Positions 34,630 to 44,024 of a stretch of 64,000 nt of DNA are shown here, one piece after another. The position numbers and the translations under genes are program-made. A model generated the notes under the pieces. The model was not told the origin of the DNA. It worked only from the letters and a program-made list of their open reading frames with translations, and did not search any database. Source of the DNA: Chelativorans multitrophicus (GTDB taxonomy: Bacteria; Pseudomonadota; Alphaproteobacteria; Rhizobiales; Rhizobiaceae). Each line of letters starts with the position of its first letter. Position 1 is the stretch's first letter. Location of the stretch: NCBI RefSeq assembly GCF_011317445.1, contig NZ_JAAAPL010000001.1, positions 744,001 through 808,000 of the forward strand, read 5' to 3'.

Positions 34630-35903
34630 TCCTGACCTTATTCCTGGTCTTCTTCGCCTGCCTGCTGATCGGTGTTCCGATCGGCTTCGGCATGGGTTTC
34701 GCTTCTATGGTCGCGATCGCCCTTCATGGCAGTTTCCCCATGGAGGTCATTCCCCATAAGATGGCGAATGCCGTCAATTCCTTTCCGCTGGTGGCGTTGC
34801 CGCTGTTCATTCTCGCAGGCGCGCTGGCAGGGGAAACGAGCATCGCGGGTCGGCTCGTCCGCTTCGCCGATGCCCTGTTCGGGCATATCCGCGGCGGCCT
34901 CGGCCACGTGAACGTCGCCTCGTCGATGTTCTTCGGTGGCATTTCGGGTTCGGCGGTCGCCGACACGGCCGCAATCGGCAGCCTCATGATCCCGGCCATG
35001 GAAAAGCAGGGCTACAAACGCGCCGATGCGGGCGCGATTACCATCTGCTCTTCCGTCATCGGCGTGCTGATCCCGCCGAGCATTCCCATGGTTCTCTACG
35101 GCGTGACAGTCGGCACCTCTATCGGGTCGCTGTTCCTTGCCGGAATCGTGCCCGGCGTACTGGTCGGCGTTTTCCTGATGGCGGCCGTGTTCTTCATGTC
35201 GAAAAAGAAGGGCTGGCCGCGGCGGGAACACCGCGCGCCCGCAGGTGAGCTCTGGTCAGCGTTCAAGCAGGCGATCCTGCCGCTGCTGCTGCCGGTCTTC
35301 CTGCTCGGAGCGATCGTTTCCGGCCTCACCACCGCCACCGAGGCAGGCGTTATCGGCGTGGTTTATGCGCTGATCCTCGGCGGCTTCGTCTACCGCGATC
35401 ATACGCTGCCGGACCTCTTCCGCATCGCGGTCGACGCGGCAATCAGCACTGCGATTCCGGTCTTCGTCCTGGCCACCACCTCGGTTGCGGCCTGGATCAT
35501 CGCCATCGAGCAATTCCCGGCGGCGCTGGCTGGCTTCTTCTCGGAGATGGCTTTCGGCAAGATAATCGTCCTCCTCGTCATCAACTTGTTCCTGATGCTG
35601 GTTGGCATGGTGATGGATCTGGTTCCCGCCCTGATCCTGTTCGCACCGATCCTGCTGCCGGTGGCGCAGGAGGCTGGCATGGATGCGATCCAGTTCGGCG
35701 TGTTGATGGTGGTGAACCTCGGCGTCGGACTGGTGACACCGCCGGTGGGCAACTGCCTCTATCTCGGGGCGGTGGTCGCCCGTGTCGATCTCTCCTCCCT
35801 GATCCGCGCGAGCCTGCCCTTCCTGATGGTCAACTTATTCGTGCTGCTGCTGGTCACCTATGTGCCGCAGCTCAGCACCTTCCTCCCATCCCTCTTCTAC
35901 TGA
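34626..35903 (+). CDS. TRAP transporter large permease (DctM family)
   Basis: 425 residues with about twelve membrane segments. Family landmarks are the start ILTLFLVFFACLLIGVPIGF, the SSMFFGGISGSAVADTAAIG segment near 100, IPPSIPMVLYG near 150 and NLGVGLVTPPVGNCLY near 360. It is the sodium-driven transport subunit. It overlaps dctQ by four bases and is followed after 36 bases by catabolic genes on the same strand, indicating a single operon from 33.2 to 41.1 kb. Confidence 0.94.
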   Translation: MILTLFLVFFACLLIGVPIGFGMGFASMVAIALHGSFPMEVIPHKMANAVNSFPLVALPLFILAGALAGETSIAGRLVRFADALFGHIRGGLGHVNVASSMFFGGISGSAVADTAAIGSLMIPAMEKQGYKRADAGAITICSSVIGVLIPPSIPMVLYGVTVGTSIGSLFLAGIVPGVLVGVFLMAAVFFMSKKKGWPRREHRAPAGELWSAFKQAILPLLLPVFLLGAIVSGLTTATEAGVIGVVYALILGGFVYRDHTLPDLFRIAVDAAISTAIPVFVLATTSVAAWIIAIEQFPAALAGFFSEMAFGKIIVLLVINLFLMLVGMVMDLVPALILFAPILLPVAQEAGMDAIQFGVLMVVNLGVGLVTPPVGNCLYLGAVVARVDLSSLIRASLPFLMVNLFVLLLVTYVPQLSTFLPSLFY

Positions 35904-35939
35904 CGGGCCGGCCACCGGCTTTCCCGCAAGGAGTTTGAA

Positions 35940-36641
35940 ATGACTGGTCTTCTGGGGCGCGGAGCCCTCGTCAACTGGGGCGGCGTCATTGCCTCCGGCG
36001 AACAGGACTACAATGCCTGGCACAGCCTCGAGCACATGCCTGAACGCCTGTCCGTTCCCGGCTTCCGCCGGGGCAGGCGCGCGGTCGCGGTGGACGGCAC
36101 GCCCGAAACATTGAAATACTTCATGATGTATGAGGCAGTTGATGCCGAGGTCTTCGTCTCCGAGCCCTATCTGGCGCGTCTGAACGATCCGACGCCGTGG
36201 ACGCAGCGCATCCTGTCGCTCTACCTCGCCCCTTCGCGCACGGTCTGCCGGGTTATCGAAAGCCGGGGCTGCGGCACCGGTGGGTGGCTGGCGACGCTGC
36301 AATGGGCGACCGGCAGCGCAGCGGTTCTGGGTGAGACCTCTGCCAGCGCCTTGGTCAAGAAGCTCATCGAGATGACCGGCATTGTCGGCGTCCATGTTCT
36401 GAAGGGCGATCCGAAGCTCGGCCAGCAGCCGACCACCGAAAAGAAATTCCGTGAAAGCCAGGGCGAACCGGACCGTACCGTCGCCCTCGCGCTTCTTATC
36501 GACGGGCTGTCGCTCGGCGAGACGCAAGCGGCGATGGAAGCAGCACTCGAAGGGCTCGACAACGCGACGCGCGCGGCCTGCGTCGCCACCCTTTATGAAA
36601 CGCAACACGTTTTGACCAATGCGGACGTGGGCCGGGGCTGA
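35940..36641 (+). CDS. Uncharacterised protein with dimeric alpha-beta barrel (EthD-like) features
   Basis: 233 residues. The N-terminal half contains WHSLEHMPERLSVPGFRRGR near 25-45, a pattern shared by small dimeric ferredoxin-like barrel proteins such as EthD-type and related DUFs in aromatic and sugar-acid catabolic clusters. The second half may repeat this fold. There is no signal peptide or membrane segment. It lies between the TRAP permease and an epimerase-type gene (36-base gaps each side) in the same operon. It may be an isomerase, a lactonase-like protein or a small-molecule binding protein; I do not recognise a specific function. Confidence 0.6.
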   Translation: MTGLLGRGALVNWGGVIASGEQDYNAWHSLEHMPERLSVPGFRRGRRAVAVDGTPETLKYFMMYEAVDAEVFVSEPYLARLNDPTPWTQRILSLYLAPSRTVCRVIESRGCGTGGWLATLQWATGSAAVLGETSASALVKKLIEMTGIVGVHVLKGDPKLGQQPTTEKKFRESQGEPDRTVALALLIDGLSLGETQAAMEAALEGLDNATRAACVATLYETQHVLTNADVGRG

Positions 36642-36677
36642 ACAGCCCTGCCCGCCATTGCATCAGCGAGAACCTAA

Positions 36678-37580
36678 ATGAAAATTCTGATCACCGGCGG
36701 CGGCGGCTTCATCGGAGCCTGGATCGCCAGGAAGCTGCTGGAGGCCGGACACGAAATCCGCGTTTTCGACCTTGTCGACGAACGGCGCATCATGCGCCTG
36801 ATCGCAGGTGGCGCAATCGCGGACGCGATGGATTGGCGCGTCGGCGATATCGCCGACACGGCAGCGGTTGAGCAGGCCGCGACCGGCTGCGACGGCATCG
36901 TCCATCTGGCGGGTCTCCTGACGCCCGCCTGCCGCGCCAATCCGCTGAAGGGCGTGAGCGTCAACCTCGTCGGCACGCTCAACGTCTTCCTCGCCGCGCG
37001 CAGGCTCGGCATCGCCCGCGTCATCTACATGAGCAGCGCCGGCGTCTTCGGCCCCGACGGCAGCGGCGAACCACGCCCGGTCACCCATTATGGCAGCTTC
37101 AAGCTCGCCTGCGAGAATTCGGCTGCGGCGTTCTGGAATGACGACGGGCTTGCCAGCGTCGGCTTCAGACCTTTCGTCGTCTATGGTCCTGGCCGCGAGG
37201 GCGGACTTTCTGCCGGGCCGACGCTCGCCTGCCGGGCGGCGGCGAAGGGTGAAGCCTACACGATACCGTTCACCGGCAGCTTCGACATGATCCATGTCGA
37301 GGACGTCGCCGCAGCCTTCGTCATCGCCCTTTCGCTTCCGCCGGCGGGTGCGCGCGTGTTCAACCTGCCCGGCGCCGTAACTTCGTCCGACGAAGTCGTC
37401 GCCGCGATCCTGCGCAGCGTATCCGATGCGCGGATCGATGCCTCCGGCGATCCCATGCCGATAGCCTGCCCGGCGCCAGACGGGCTGGCACAGGCGGCAC
37501 TGCCGGGCTGGAAGCCGCGCGATCTCGACAGCGGCATCGCCGATACGATCGCCTTCTATCGTCAGCACGCGCAGACCTGA
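36678..37580 (+). CDS. NAD(P)-dependent epimerase/dehydratase family protein (extended SDR)
   Basis: 300 residues. The Rossmann motif GGGGFIG is at 8-14, the SSAGVFG strand near 120 and the catalytic pair Y-x3-K in HYGSFKLACE near 137-141. The nucleotide is probably NAD. Extended SDRs here oxidise, epimerise or dehydrate polyols, sugars or sugar acids. The operon context (TRAP uptake, dehydroshikimate dehydratase) would fit oxidation of a hydroxy-acid ring or of a sugar acid; the substrate is not visible. It is followed by another SDR gene after 14 bases. Confidence 0.82.
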   Translation: MKILITGGGGFIGAWIARKLLEAGHEIRVFDLVDERRIMRLIAGGAIADAMDWRVGDIADTAAVEQAATGCDGIVHLAGLLTPACRANPLKGVSVNLVGTLNVFLAARRLGIARVIYMSSAGVFGPDGSGEPRPVTHYGSFKLACENSAAAFWNDDGLASVGFRPFVVYGPGREGGLSAGPTLACRAAAKGEAYTIPFTGSFDMIHVEDVAAAFVIALSLPPAGARVFNLPGAVTSSDEVVAAILRSVSDARIDASGDPMPIACPAPDGLAQAALPGWKPRDLDSGIADTIAFYRQHAQT

Positions 37581-37594
37581 AATCAGGAAAAACC

Positions 37595-38335
37595 ATGTCC
37601 GAACGTTTCACAGACCAGACCGCGATCATAACCGGCGGCGTGCGTGGCATCGGCCTCGGCATCGCTCGGCGGCTCGCCGATGAAGGCGCACGCATCATTC
37701 TCTGGGATATCAATCCGCAGGGCTTCGACGCCCGTACCGCCGGCTTCACGCCCTTCCTCGTCAACGCCGTCAATATTGCCGATCCCCTGTCGGTAGAGGC
37801 AGCGGCTCGCCGCGCCATCGCCGACGCCGGCCGGGTCGATATCCTTGTCAACAATGCCGGGGTCAGCGGACCGGTCGCCAATGTCGAGGACTATGCCTTC
37901 GACGACTGGCAGAGGGTACTGGCGGTCGATCTGACCGGCGTCTTCCTTTGCTGCCGCGCGTTGCTGCCGCACATGAAGGCCAATCGCTACGGTCGTATCG
38001 TCAACGTCGCCTCGATCGCCGGCAAGGAGGGTGTGCCCGGCATTGCAGCCTATTCGGCGGCTAAGCACGGCGTGCTCGGCTTCTCAAAATCGCTCGCCCG
38101 CGAACTGGTCGAGACCGGCATCACGGTCAATTGCCTCGCCCCGGTGATGGCGGAAACCGATTTGCTGACGCAGATGACGCCGGAGCATATTGCCGCCAGC
38201 AAGGCGAAGATCCCCATGAAGCGGCTCGTCTCCGTGCCCGAGATCGCCGCCATGGCGGCCTTCGTTGCGAGCCGCGATTGCTCGTTCACCACCGGCTTCA
38301 CCTTCGACGTCTCCGGAGGGCGGGCGGATTACTGA
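37595..38335 (+). CDS. Short-chain dehydrogenase/reductase (FabG-like classical SDR)
   Basis: 246 residues, classical SDR length. The cofactor motif GGVRGIGLGIA is near 10-20, NNAG near 87-90, and the catalytic Ser-Tyr-Lys is in NVASIAGKEGVPGIAAYSAAKHG near 135-157. C-terminal SFTTGFTFDVSGGRADY is typical. It oxidises an alcohol with NAD(P). Between the epimerase-like gene (14 bases) and a TIM-barrel gene (25 bases), it is a candidate quinate- or shikimate-type dehydrogenase of the pathway, though the fold is used for many alcohols. Confidence 0.88.
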   Translation: MSERFTDQTAIITGGVRGIGLGIARRLADEGARIILWDINPQGFDARTAGFTPFLVNAVNIADPLSVEAAARRAIADAGRVDILVNNAGVSGPVANVEDYAFDDWQRVLAVDLTGVFLCCRALLPHMKANRYGRIVNVASIAGKEGVPGIAAYSAAKHGVLGFSKSLARELVETGITVNCLAPVMAETDLLTQMTPEHIAASKAKIPMKRLVSVPEIAAMAAFVASRDCSFTTGFTFDVSGGRADY

Positions 38336-38360
38336 GGCCTAAACAAGGAAGCGCAAGACC

Positions 38361-39167
38361 ATGAAAGCCCATTCCGTCGAGCTCGCGCATCTTACGGCAT
38401 TAGACCTCGATCCGGCGCGGTTTGCGGCACACGCGGCACAAGCAGGCTTCGACAGCATTTCTCTGCGGATCGCGCCGGTCGCTCCCGGCGCCGTCCATTA
38501 TCCGCTGCGGGCCGGCAGTCCCGCCCTGCGCGATGCGCGCGCCGCAATTGCGGGCGCGGGGCTGAGCGTGAGCGGCATCGAGATTGTTTCGCTCACCCCC
38601 GCTCTCGATGTGACCACAATCGAGCCGATGCTGGCTTGCGGGGCCGAACTCGGAGCGAAAGGTCTATGTGTCACCGGAGACGATCCGGACCGTGTCCGTA
38701 TCGCCGATACCTTCGCACGGCTCTGCGAACTGGCGATCGGCTTCGGCATCAGCGTCGATCTGGAATTCATGCGCTGGCGGCCGGTCGCCAGGCTTGAAGA
38801 CGCGATAGGCGTCGTCTCGGCCGCCGGAGCGCCGAACGGCTTTGTCCTGCTCGACGTCCTCCACCTCCACCGTTCCGGCGGCATGCCGGCCCACATCGCG
38901 GCTGCCGATCCGGCGCTGTTCCGTTGCGTTCAGCTCTGCGACGCCCATGCGCAAATTCCGCCCCATCTGGATGTCATCGGCGAAGCGCGCGGCGGACGGT
39001 TGCCGATCGGCGAAGGCGCGTTGCCGCTTGCACAAATCGTCGCGGCGCTCCCCGGCCATGTCGAGTATGCGGCCGAACTGCCGATTGCGCCCGAAGCCGG
39101 AGCTGTCGACGCCCTTGTCCGATCGCGCCAGCGGATCGCCGATCTGATCGGCGCACATGCCCGATGA
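38361..39167 (+). CDS. Sugar phosphate isomerase/epimerase-type TIM-barrel protein
   Basis: 268 residues of the xylose-isomerase-like (AP endonuclease 2) TIM-barrel family. Candidate metal ligands occur in VDLEFMRW (near 135), LLDVLHLHRSGG (near 163-174) and the CVQLCDAH strand near 195-202. Members isomerise, epimerise or dehydrate sugars, inositols and hydroxy acids. It directly precedes the dehydroshikimate dehydratase gene (22-base gap), which has a homologous barrel at its N-terminus, so the two may act on related compounds. The reaction is not assigned. Confidence 0.78.
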   Translation: MKAHSVELAHLTALDLDPARFAAHAAQAGFDSISLRIAPVAPGAVHYPLRAGSPALRDARAAIAGAGLSVSGIEIVSLTPALDVTTIEPMLACGAELGAKGLCVTGDDPDRVRIADTFARLCELAIGFGISVDLEFMRWRPVARLEDAIGVVSAAGAPNGFVLLDVLHLHRSGGMPAHIAAADPALFRCVQLCDAHAQIPPHLDVIGEARGGRLPIGEGALPLAQIVAALPGHVEYAAELPIAPEAGAVDALVRSRQRIADLIGAHAR

Positions 39168-39189
39168 TCACACGCAGGAGGTCCATGCC

Positions 39190-41082
39190 ATGAGAACTTC
39201 GATTGCGACTGTTTCCATCAGCGGCGAGTTCGAGGAGAAGCTTGCTGCCATTGCCCGCGCCGGCTTCGACGGCATCGAAATCTTCGAGAACGATCTGCTG
39301 GCTTTCGACAGGACGCCGGACGAGGTGGGTCGCATGGTGCGGGACCGTGGGCTGGAGGTAAACCTTTTTCAGCCTTTCCGCGACTTCGAAGGCATGCCGG
39401 AGCCTTTCCGCAGCCGCAATTTCGACCGGGCCGAGCGCAAGTTCGACCTGATGTGCGATCTCGGCACCGATCTGATGCTGGTCTGCTCGAACGTCTCACC
39501 TGTCTCGCTTGGCGGCATTGACCGTGCCGCCGCCGACCTGCGCGAGCTGGGCGAACGCGCCGCGCGCCGCGGCCTGCGGGTCGGCTACGAGGCGCTTGCC
39601 TGGGGCCGCCACATCAACGACCATCGCGACGCTTGGGAGATCGTGCGCCGCGCCGACCACCCGAATGTCGGCATCATCCTCGACAGTTTCCACACGCTGT
39701 CGCGCAAGATCGACGTCAATTCCATCCGCGCCATTCCCGGCGACAAGATCTTCATCGTCCAACTGGCCGACGCACCGCTGATCGACATGGACCTGCTCTA
39801 TTGGAGCCGGCACTTCCGCAACATGCCGGGCGAAGGCGATCTGCCGGTGACCGATTTCATGCGCGCCGTCGCCGCCACCGGCTATGACGGCTATCTGTCG
39901 CTCGAAATCTTCAACGACCAGTTCCGCGGCGGTTCGCCGACTGCGATCTCTGTCGATGGCCACCGCTCGCTCGTCTATCTGATGGATCAGGTGGGGCGCA
40001 GCGATCCGGATATTGCTATCGCCGTTCCGGACATGCCGCCGCGCGCCGAGGTCACGGCCATCTCTTTCGTCGAATTCGCGGCGGCGAAGGACGACCTGCC
40101 CCAACTGGAGGCCCTGCTCGCTTCACTCGGTTTCGCGCCGACCGGCCACCACCGGAGGAAGAGTGTCACGCTCTATCGCCAAGGTGACATCAACCTTGTG
40201 ATCAATACTGAGGAAAGCGGCTTTCCTAGCTCTTCCTACATGGTCCATGGCGCAAATGCCTATGCAATCGGGTTGAAGGTTGCCGACGCCCGCGCCGCCC
40301 ATGACCGGGCGATGGCGCTCGGCGCCGAACCGTTCGAGCAGTCGAACGGCCCCGGCGAGGTCACGATTCCTGCAATTCGCGGGCTTGGCGGCGGCGTCAT
40401 CTATTTCCTGGACGACGGAGAAGAACTCAAAGACATCTGGGAGAAAGAATTCGAATTCCTGCCGGGTGCAACAGCCAGCGCAGCAACCGGGCTGACGCGC
40501 ATCGATCACGTCGCGCAATCGGTGAAATCCGAGGAGCTGCTGACCTGGCTGCTCTTCTACACGTCGATCCTCGATGCTCATAAGACGCCGATGGTCGACA
40601 TCATCGATCCGGCTGGCGTTGTGCGAAGCCAAGTCGTGGAAAACGACACGGGCACGCTGCGCATAACGCTGAACGGCGCTGAAAACCGCAAGACGCTCGC
40701 CGGCCATTTCATCGCCGAGACCTTCGGTTCGAGCACTCAGCACCTTGCCTTCGAAACCAAGGACATCTTCGCCACCGCCGATGCACTGAAGGAGCACGGC
40801 TTCGTTCCGCTGACCATCTCTCCGAACTATTACGGTGACGTCGAGGCCCGCTTCGGTCTCGATCCCGAGCTCACCGAGGCGATCAAGCTGCGCAATATCC
40901 TTTATGACCGTGACGAGCACGGCGAATATTTCCAGCTCTATTCGCCAACCTATGGCGAGGGCTTCTTCATCGAAATTGTCGAACGGCGCGGCGGATATCG
41001 AGGCTATGGCGCCGCCAATGCCATCTTCCGCATCGCGGCCCTGCGCAAGCACTTGCGCCCCGCTGGCATGCCGCGCCGGTAA
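39190..41082 (+). CDS. quiC: 3-dehydroshikimate dehydratase, QuiC-like (sugar isomerase barrel fused to HPPD-like domain)
   Basis: About 630 residues. The N-terminal TIM barrel (1-280) carries acidic and histidine metal ligands (YEALAWGRHINDHRDAW near 135-150, GIILDSFHTLSR near 165, and YLSLEIFND near 236). The C-terminal two-part VOC domain (about 290-590) resembles 4-hydroxyphenylpyruvate dioxygenase, with IDHVAQSV near 438 and HLAFETKDIFATA near 517. This architecture and length match bacterial QuiC1-type enzymes that convert 3-dehydroshikimate to protocatechuate. The ATG at 39190 has AGGAGG about 9 bases upstream; an earlier ATG at 39157 overlaps the previous gene. It is the last gene of the TRAP operon and the best clue to the pathway. 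Confidence 0.82.
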   Translation: MRTSIATVSISGEFEEKLAAIARAGFDGIEIFENDLLAFDRTPDEVGRMVRDRGLEVNLFQPFRDFEGMPEPFRSRNFDRAERKFDLMCDLGTDLMLVCSNVSPVSLGGIDRAAADLRELGERAARRGLRVGYEALAWGRHINDHRDAWEIVRRADHPNVGIILDSFHTLSRKIDVNSIRAIPGDKIFIVQLADAPLIDMDLLYWSRHFRNMPGEGDLPVTDFMRAVAATGYDGYLSLEIFNDQFRGGSPTAISVDGHRSLVYLMDQVGRSDPDIAIAVPDMPPRAEVTAISFVEFAAAKDDLPQLEALLASLGFAPTGHHRRKSVTLYRQGDINLVINTEESGFPSSSYMVHGANAYAIGLKVADARAAHDRAMALGAEPFEQSNGPGEVTIPAIRGLGGGVIYFLDDGEELKDIWEKEFEFLPGATASAATGLTRIDHVAQSVKSEELLTWLLFYTSILDAHKTPMVDIIDPAGVVRSQVVENDTGTLRITLNGAENRKTLAGHFIAETFGSSTQHLAFETKDIFATADALKEHGFVPLTISPNYYGDVEARFGLDPELTEAIKLRNILYDRDEHGEYFQLYSPTYGEGFFIEIVERRGGYRGYGAANAIFRIAALRKHLRPAGMPRR

Positions 41083-41114
41083 GTCCTGTTCGCACGCCGC
41101 GACAGGCCGAGAGA

Positions 41115-41147
41115 TTTCGCGATAAGCAAATCCGCCTATTCGCGAAA
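41115..41147. terminator. Candidate bidirectional terminator between the quiC-like and usp genes
   Basis: TTTCGCGA (41115-41122) and TCGCGAAA (41140-41147) form an 8-base stem with a 17-base loop between two convergent genes, overlapping the stop codon of the usp gene. There is no long T-run, so efficiency is uncertain. Confidence 0.35.
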
Positions 41148-41987
41148 CATCAAGACCGGGATTTTGCACCGGCGGACCATGGCGGTCGTCGTGGAGCCGA
41201 TCACCAGGCTGCGGATGCGCGAGTGCCCATAGGCACCCATGACCAGAAGCCCGATCCCGTCCGTCTCCACCCGCCGTCCGATCACCTCATCCGGCTCTCC
41301 GCTTTCGAGAACAGCGCTAACGGTGAAACCGGCTTGCTCAAGCTGCAGCTTCGGTGCCTCCAGGCGCGAACGATTTTCCGGCGTGTCGGCGCCGACCGTG
41401 AGGATCGTACACTTCATCCCCTTCAGGAGCGGGCTTGAGGCCACATATTCCACGGCGCGGTTCGCGCTCCTTCCGCCGTCATAGGCGATCAGGAAGCGAT
41501 CGAATGGCGCATAGCCGCGAGCAGCGACCAGGACGGGCTTCTTGGCGGCACGAACGACACGCTCGACATTGGAGCCCAGATGCAGCTTGGCAAAATCAGC
41601 AGCTTCACCGCGCTTGCCGATGACGATCATCTCGGCATCCGCTTCCAGGTCGGCCAGCATCTCCAGAAGATCGCCATTGCGCAGCTTGGTCGAAACATCC
41701 GCCACGCCGGCGGATTGCAGGAGCGTCTTGGCGGCGTCGAGAATGGCGCGGCCCTTCTGCTGCGCGATCTTGCCGTGCTGCGCATCCAAATCGGCCAGTT
41801 CCTGCAGGAGCACGCCGCGCTCGTCGGCTTCCAGATTGCCGCTTAAGTCGAAGCTACTCAGAACCCTTCGCCCAAGCACGTGGGCCGCTTCCACGGGCAG
41901 GCCGAGCCGTTGTGCGGCCCAGGCGGAAATCCCCGCCACGCTTTCGGCATAAATCGAACCGTCCACCAGCGCGAGTATCTTGGGCAT
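41136..41987 (-). CDS. Universal stress protein, tandem UspA domains
   Basis: 283 residues consisting of two Usp domains (about 1-145 and 150-283). The second has the nucleotide-loop signature GAYGHSRIRSLVIGSTTTAM, and the first a weaker GKRGEAADFAKLHLGSNVERV (part). Usp proteins are cytoplasmic ATP- or AMP-binding stress factors. The gene follows the SulP transporter gene by 10 bases on the same strand with an AGGAGGAAC RBS, so it may modulate or be induced with the transporter. SulP-Usp pairing is common in proteobacteria. Confidence 0.9.
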   Translation of the reverse strand: MPKILALVDGSIYAESVAGISAWAAQRLGLPVEAAHVLGRRVLSSFDLSGNLEADERGVLLQELADLDAQHGKIAQQKGRAILDAAKTLLQSAGVADVSTKLRNGDLLEMLADLEADAEMIVIGKRGEAADFAKLHLGSNVERVVRAAKKPVLVAARGYAPFDRFLIAYDGGRSANRAVEYVASSPLLKGMKCTILTVGADTPENRSRLEAPKLQLEQAGFTVSAVLESGEPDEVIGRRVETDGIGLLVMGAYGHSRIRSLVIGSTTTAMVRRCKIPVLMFRE

Positions 41988-41997
41988 GTTGTTCCTC

Positions 41998-43482
41998 CTA
42001 TTGGCTCACGAGACGCTCCAAGGCGTCAGGCTTGTCGTGAATGGCGAGCTTGTCCACCAGCGTGGCGCTCGCCTCGTTCATGCCGACAAGCTCGACCTCC
42101 GTGCCCTCGCGGCGGAACTTGAGAACGACCGTGTCTAGCGCTCCCACCCCGGTCAAGTCCCAAATGTGCGCGCGGCTGACATCGATGTGCACCTTTTCAA
42201 TCGCTTCCCGGAAATCGAAGGATTTCAGGAAGCGCTCGGAAGAAGCGAAGAAGACCTGCCCCTCGACCACATAGGTGCGCTCCTTCTGGTCCTCCGATAG
42301 AGAGGAGGTGACACGGAAGATCTGCGCGACCTTGGAAGCGAAGAACAGGCCCGACAGGAGAACGCCGACCAGCACACCGATCGCCAGATTGTGCGTGGCG
42401 ACCACTGTCACCACCGTAGCGACCATCACCACGGAGGAGCGGCGGGGATGATGCCGCAGGTTTTTGATTGACGCCCAGGAGAAGGTGCCGATCGACACCA
42501 TGATCATGATGGCGACGAGCGCCGCCATGGGAATGATGGACACCCAATCGCCGAGTCCGACACAGAGGATGAGAAGGAAGACACCGGCGGCGAAGGCCGA
42601 GAGCCGGCCACGGCCACCCGATTTCACATTGATGACCGACTGCCCGATCATGGCGCAACCGGCCATGCCGCCGAGGAAACCGGTGGCGAAATTGGCGATA
42701 CCCTGGCCGACGCATTCGCGGTTCTTGTTGCTTTCCGTGTCGGTGAGCTCATCGACAATGGAAGCCGTCATGAGTGATTCCAGCAGCCCAACCACGGCCA
42801 CCGCTGCCGAGTAGGGGAAGACAATCCTCAACGTCTCGAAATTCAGCGGCACATCCGGCAGCAGGAAAACCGGAAGTGTGGAGGGCAGTTCGCCCATGTC
42901 GCCCACCGTGCGCAGATCCATGCCGAAGAAGAGCGCGATCGCCGTCAGCACGATGATGCAGACGAGCGGAGAAGGCACGGCTTTCGTCACATACGGAAAG
43001 AGATAGATGATCGCCAGGCCGCCCGCGACCATCACATAAGTCATCCAGGGGACGCCGATGAGCTCCGGAAGCTGGGCCATAAAGATGAGGATCGCCAGGG
43101 CGTTGACGAAACCAGTGATGACCGAGCGCGAGACGAAGCGCATCAGGTCACCCAGACGCAACAGGCCTGCCACGATCTGCAGCACGCCCGCCAGGATGGT
43201 CGCCACCAGGAGGTATTGCAGACCATGTTCCTTGACGAGCGTGACCATCAGCACGGCGGTGGCCGCGGTCGCCGCCGAGATCATGCCCGGCCGTCCGCCA
43301 GTGAAGGCGATGATCACGGCGATGGAGAACGAGGCATAAAGGCCGACTTTTGGGTCGACCCCGGCGATGATGGAGAAGGCGATCGCTTCGGGAATGAGAG
43401 CCAGCGCCACGACGAGACCTGCGAGCAGGTCGCCGCGGATATTGTGGAACCATTCCTCACGATATGTGGAGAGGGTAAGCAT
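41998..43482 (-). CDS. SulP-family inorganic anion transporter with STAS domain
   Basis: About 494 residues. It begins with the SulP signature ([20 protein letters not shown] near 12-31), has ten or more membrane segments including [20 protein letters not shown] (near 275) and ends with a STAS domain (about 385-485; [37 protein letters not shown] partly quoted). Family members move sulfate, bicarbonate or other anions with Na or H. The ATG at 43482 was chosen for its GGAG 6 bases upstream and the family-typical N-terminus; an in-frame GTG at 43599 lacks a Shine-Dalgarno. The leader can form alternative structures affecting that GGAG. Whether it carries sulfate or bicarbonate is not decided. 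Confidence 0.9.
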   Translation of the reverse strand: MLTLSTYREEWFHNIRGDLLAGLVVALALIPEAIAFSIIAGVDPKVGLYASFSIAVIIAFTGGRPGMISAATAATAVLMVTLVKEHGLQYLLVATILAGVLQIVAGLLRLGDLMRFVSRSVITGFVNALAILIFMAQLPELIGVPWMTYVMVAGGLAIIYLFPYVTKAVPSPLVCIIVLTAIALFFGMDLRTVGDMGELPSTLPVFLLPDVPLNFETLRIVFPYSAAVAVVGLLESLMTASIVDELTDTESNKNRECVGQGIANFATGFLGGMAGCAMIGQSVINVKSGGRGRLSAFAAGVFLLILCVGLGDWVSIIPMAALVAIMIMVSIGTFSWASIKNLRHHPRRSSVVMVATVVTVVATHNLAIGVLVGVLLSGLFFASKVAQIFRVTSSLSEDQKERTYVVEGQVFFASSERFLKSFDFREAIEKVHIDVSRAHIWDLTGVGALDTVVLKFRREGTEVELVGMNEASATLVDKLAIHDKPDALERLVSQ

Positions 43483-43603
43483 GAAACTCCGGAGCGAATA
43501 GGAAGCCGTGAGCACAGAAGGCCCGGCGAGAAATGTCAAAGACGAATGAGGTTTGTTGTCCGGCGGGTCGGCGGCCGGAAGAGCCACCCGGAGTTTCACC
43601 GGG
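43482..43603 (-). promoter_or_regulatory. Riboswitch-like leader of the SulP gene with anti-Shine-Dalgarno pairing
   Basis: In the mRNA sense an upstream hairpin has arms CCCGG/CCGGG and loop TGAAACT (43603-43587). The segment TGAAACTCCGG (43598-43588), loop plus 3' arm, is a perfect 11-base complement of CCGGAGTTTCA (43492-43482), which contains the GGAG ribosome site and the A of the start codon. The two pairings exclude each other, giving an on/off design. Alphaproteobacterial SulP genes are known to carry a cis-regulatory motif called sul1; identity with it was not established. Confidence 0.5.
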
Positions 43604-43949
43604 TCCAGTCGAGTGAGTGCTTATTAGTTTCAGGAATGCTGCATCGCAATAGCAAATCAGCAAGCTCGGCTGAGCGCACCATCGTCCAGGCACTGATTAG
43701 GATCGGCAGATATGGGGGAGAACGGACGCTTCAGTACGACGCCTGTTCAAATCCTTCGCTGCGCTAATCTCGGGGATTGCATGGCGGCTCGCCAACGGGC
43801 AGCTGGCCCGGTCGTGCCAGAGCCGGGAAAAAACTTCGAAGATCTGCTTTCGAGCAACGCAGAATGAGTCGGCGAAATCGACAGAATTGTCTTGTTAATG
43901 CTGGAAAAGACAGGATCGCGCTATTCGCCCACGTCCTGGGGCGACTTGT
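43604..43949. other. Non-coding stretch between SulP leader and tRNA-Gln
   Basis: I see no supported gene here. Short frames through it lack ribosome sites and family resemblance. It should contain the SulP promoter on the minus strand and the downstream flank of the tRNA gene. Confidence 0.5.
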
Positions 43950-44024
43950 TGGCTGGGGCGCCAGGATTCGAACCTGGGAATGGCGGTACCAAAAACCGCT
44001 GCCTTACCGCTTGGCTACGCCCCA
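43950..44024 (-). tRNA. tRNA-Gln (anticodon TTG)
   Basis: On the minus strand a 75-base cloverleaf starts TGGGGCG and ends CGCCCCA plus G and CCA, with the CCA encoded. The D arm contains AGCCAAGCGGTAAGGC, the anticodon loop TTTTGG with TTG, and the T arm GGTTCGAATCC between CCAGG/CCTGG pairs. It decodes CAA (and CAG by wobble). It stands alone between the SulP gene and the polysaccharide genes. Confidence 0.93.
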
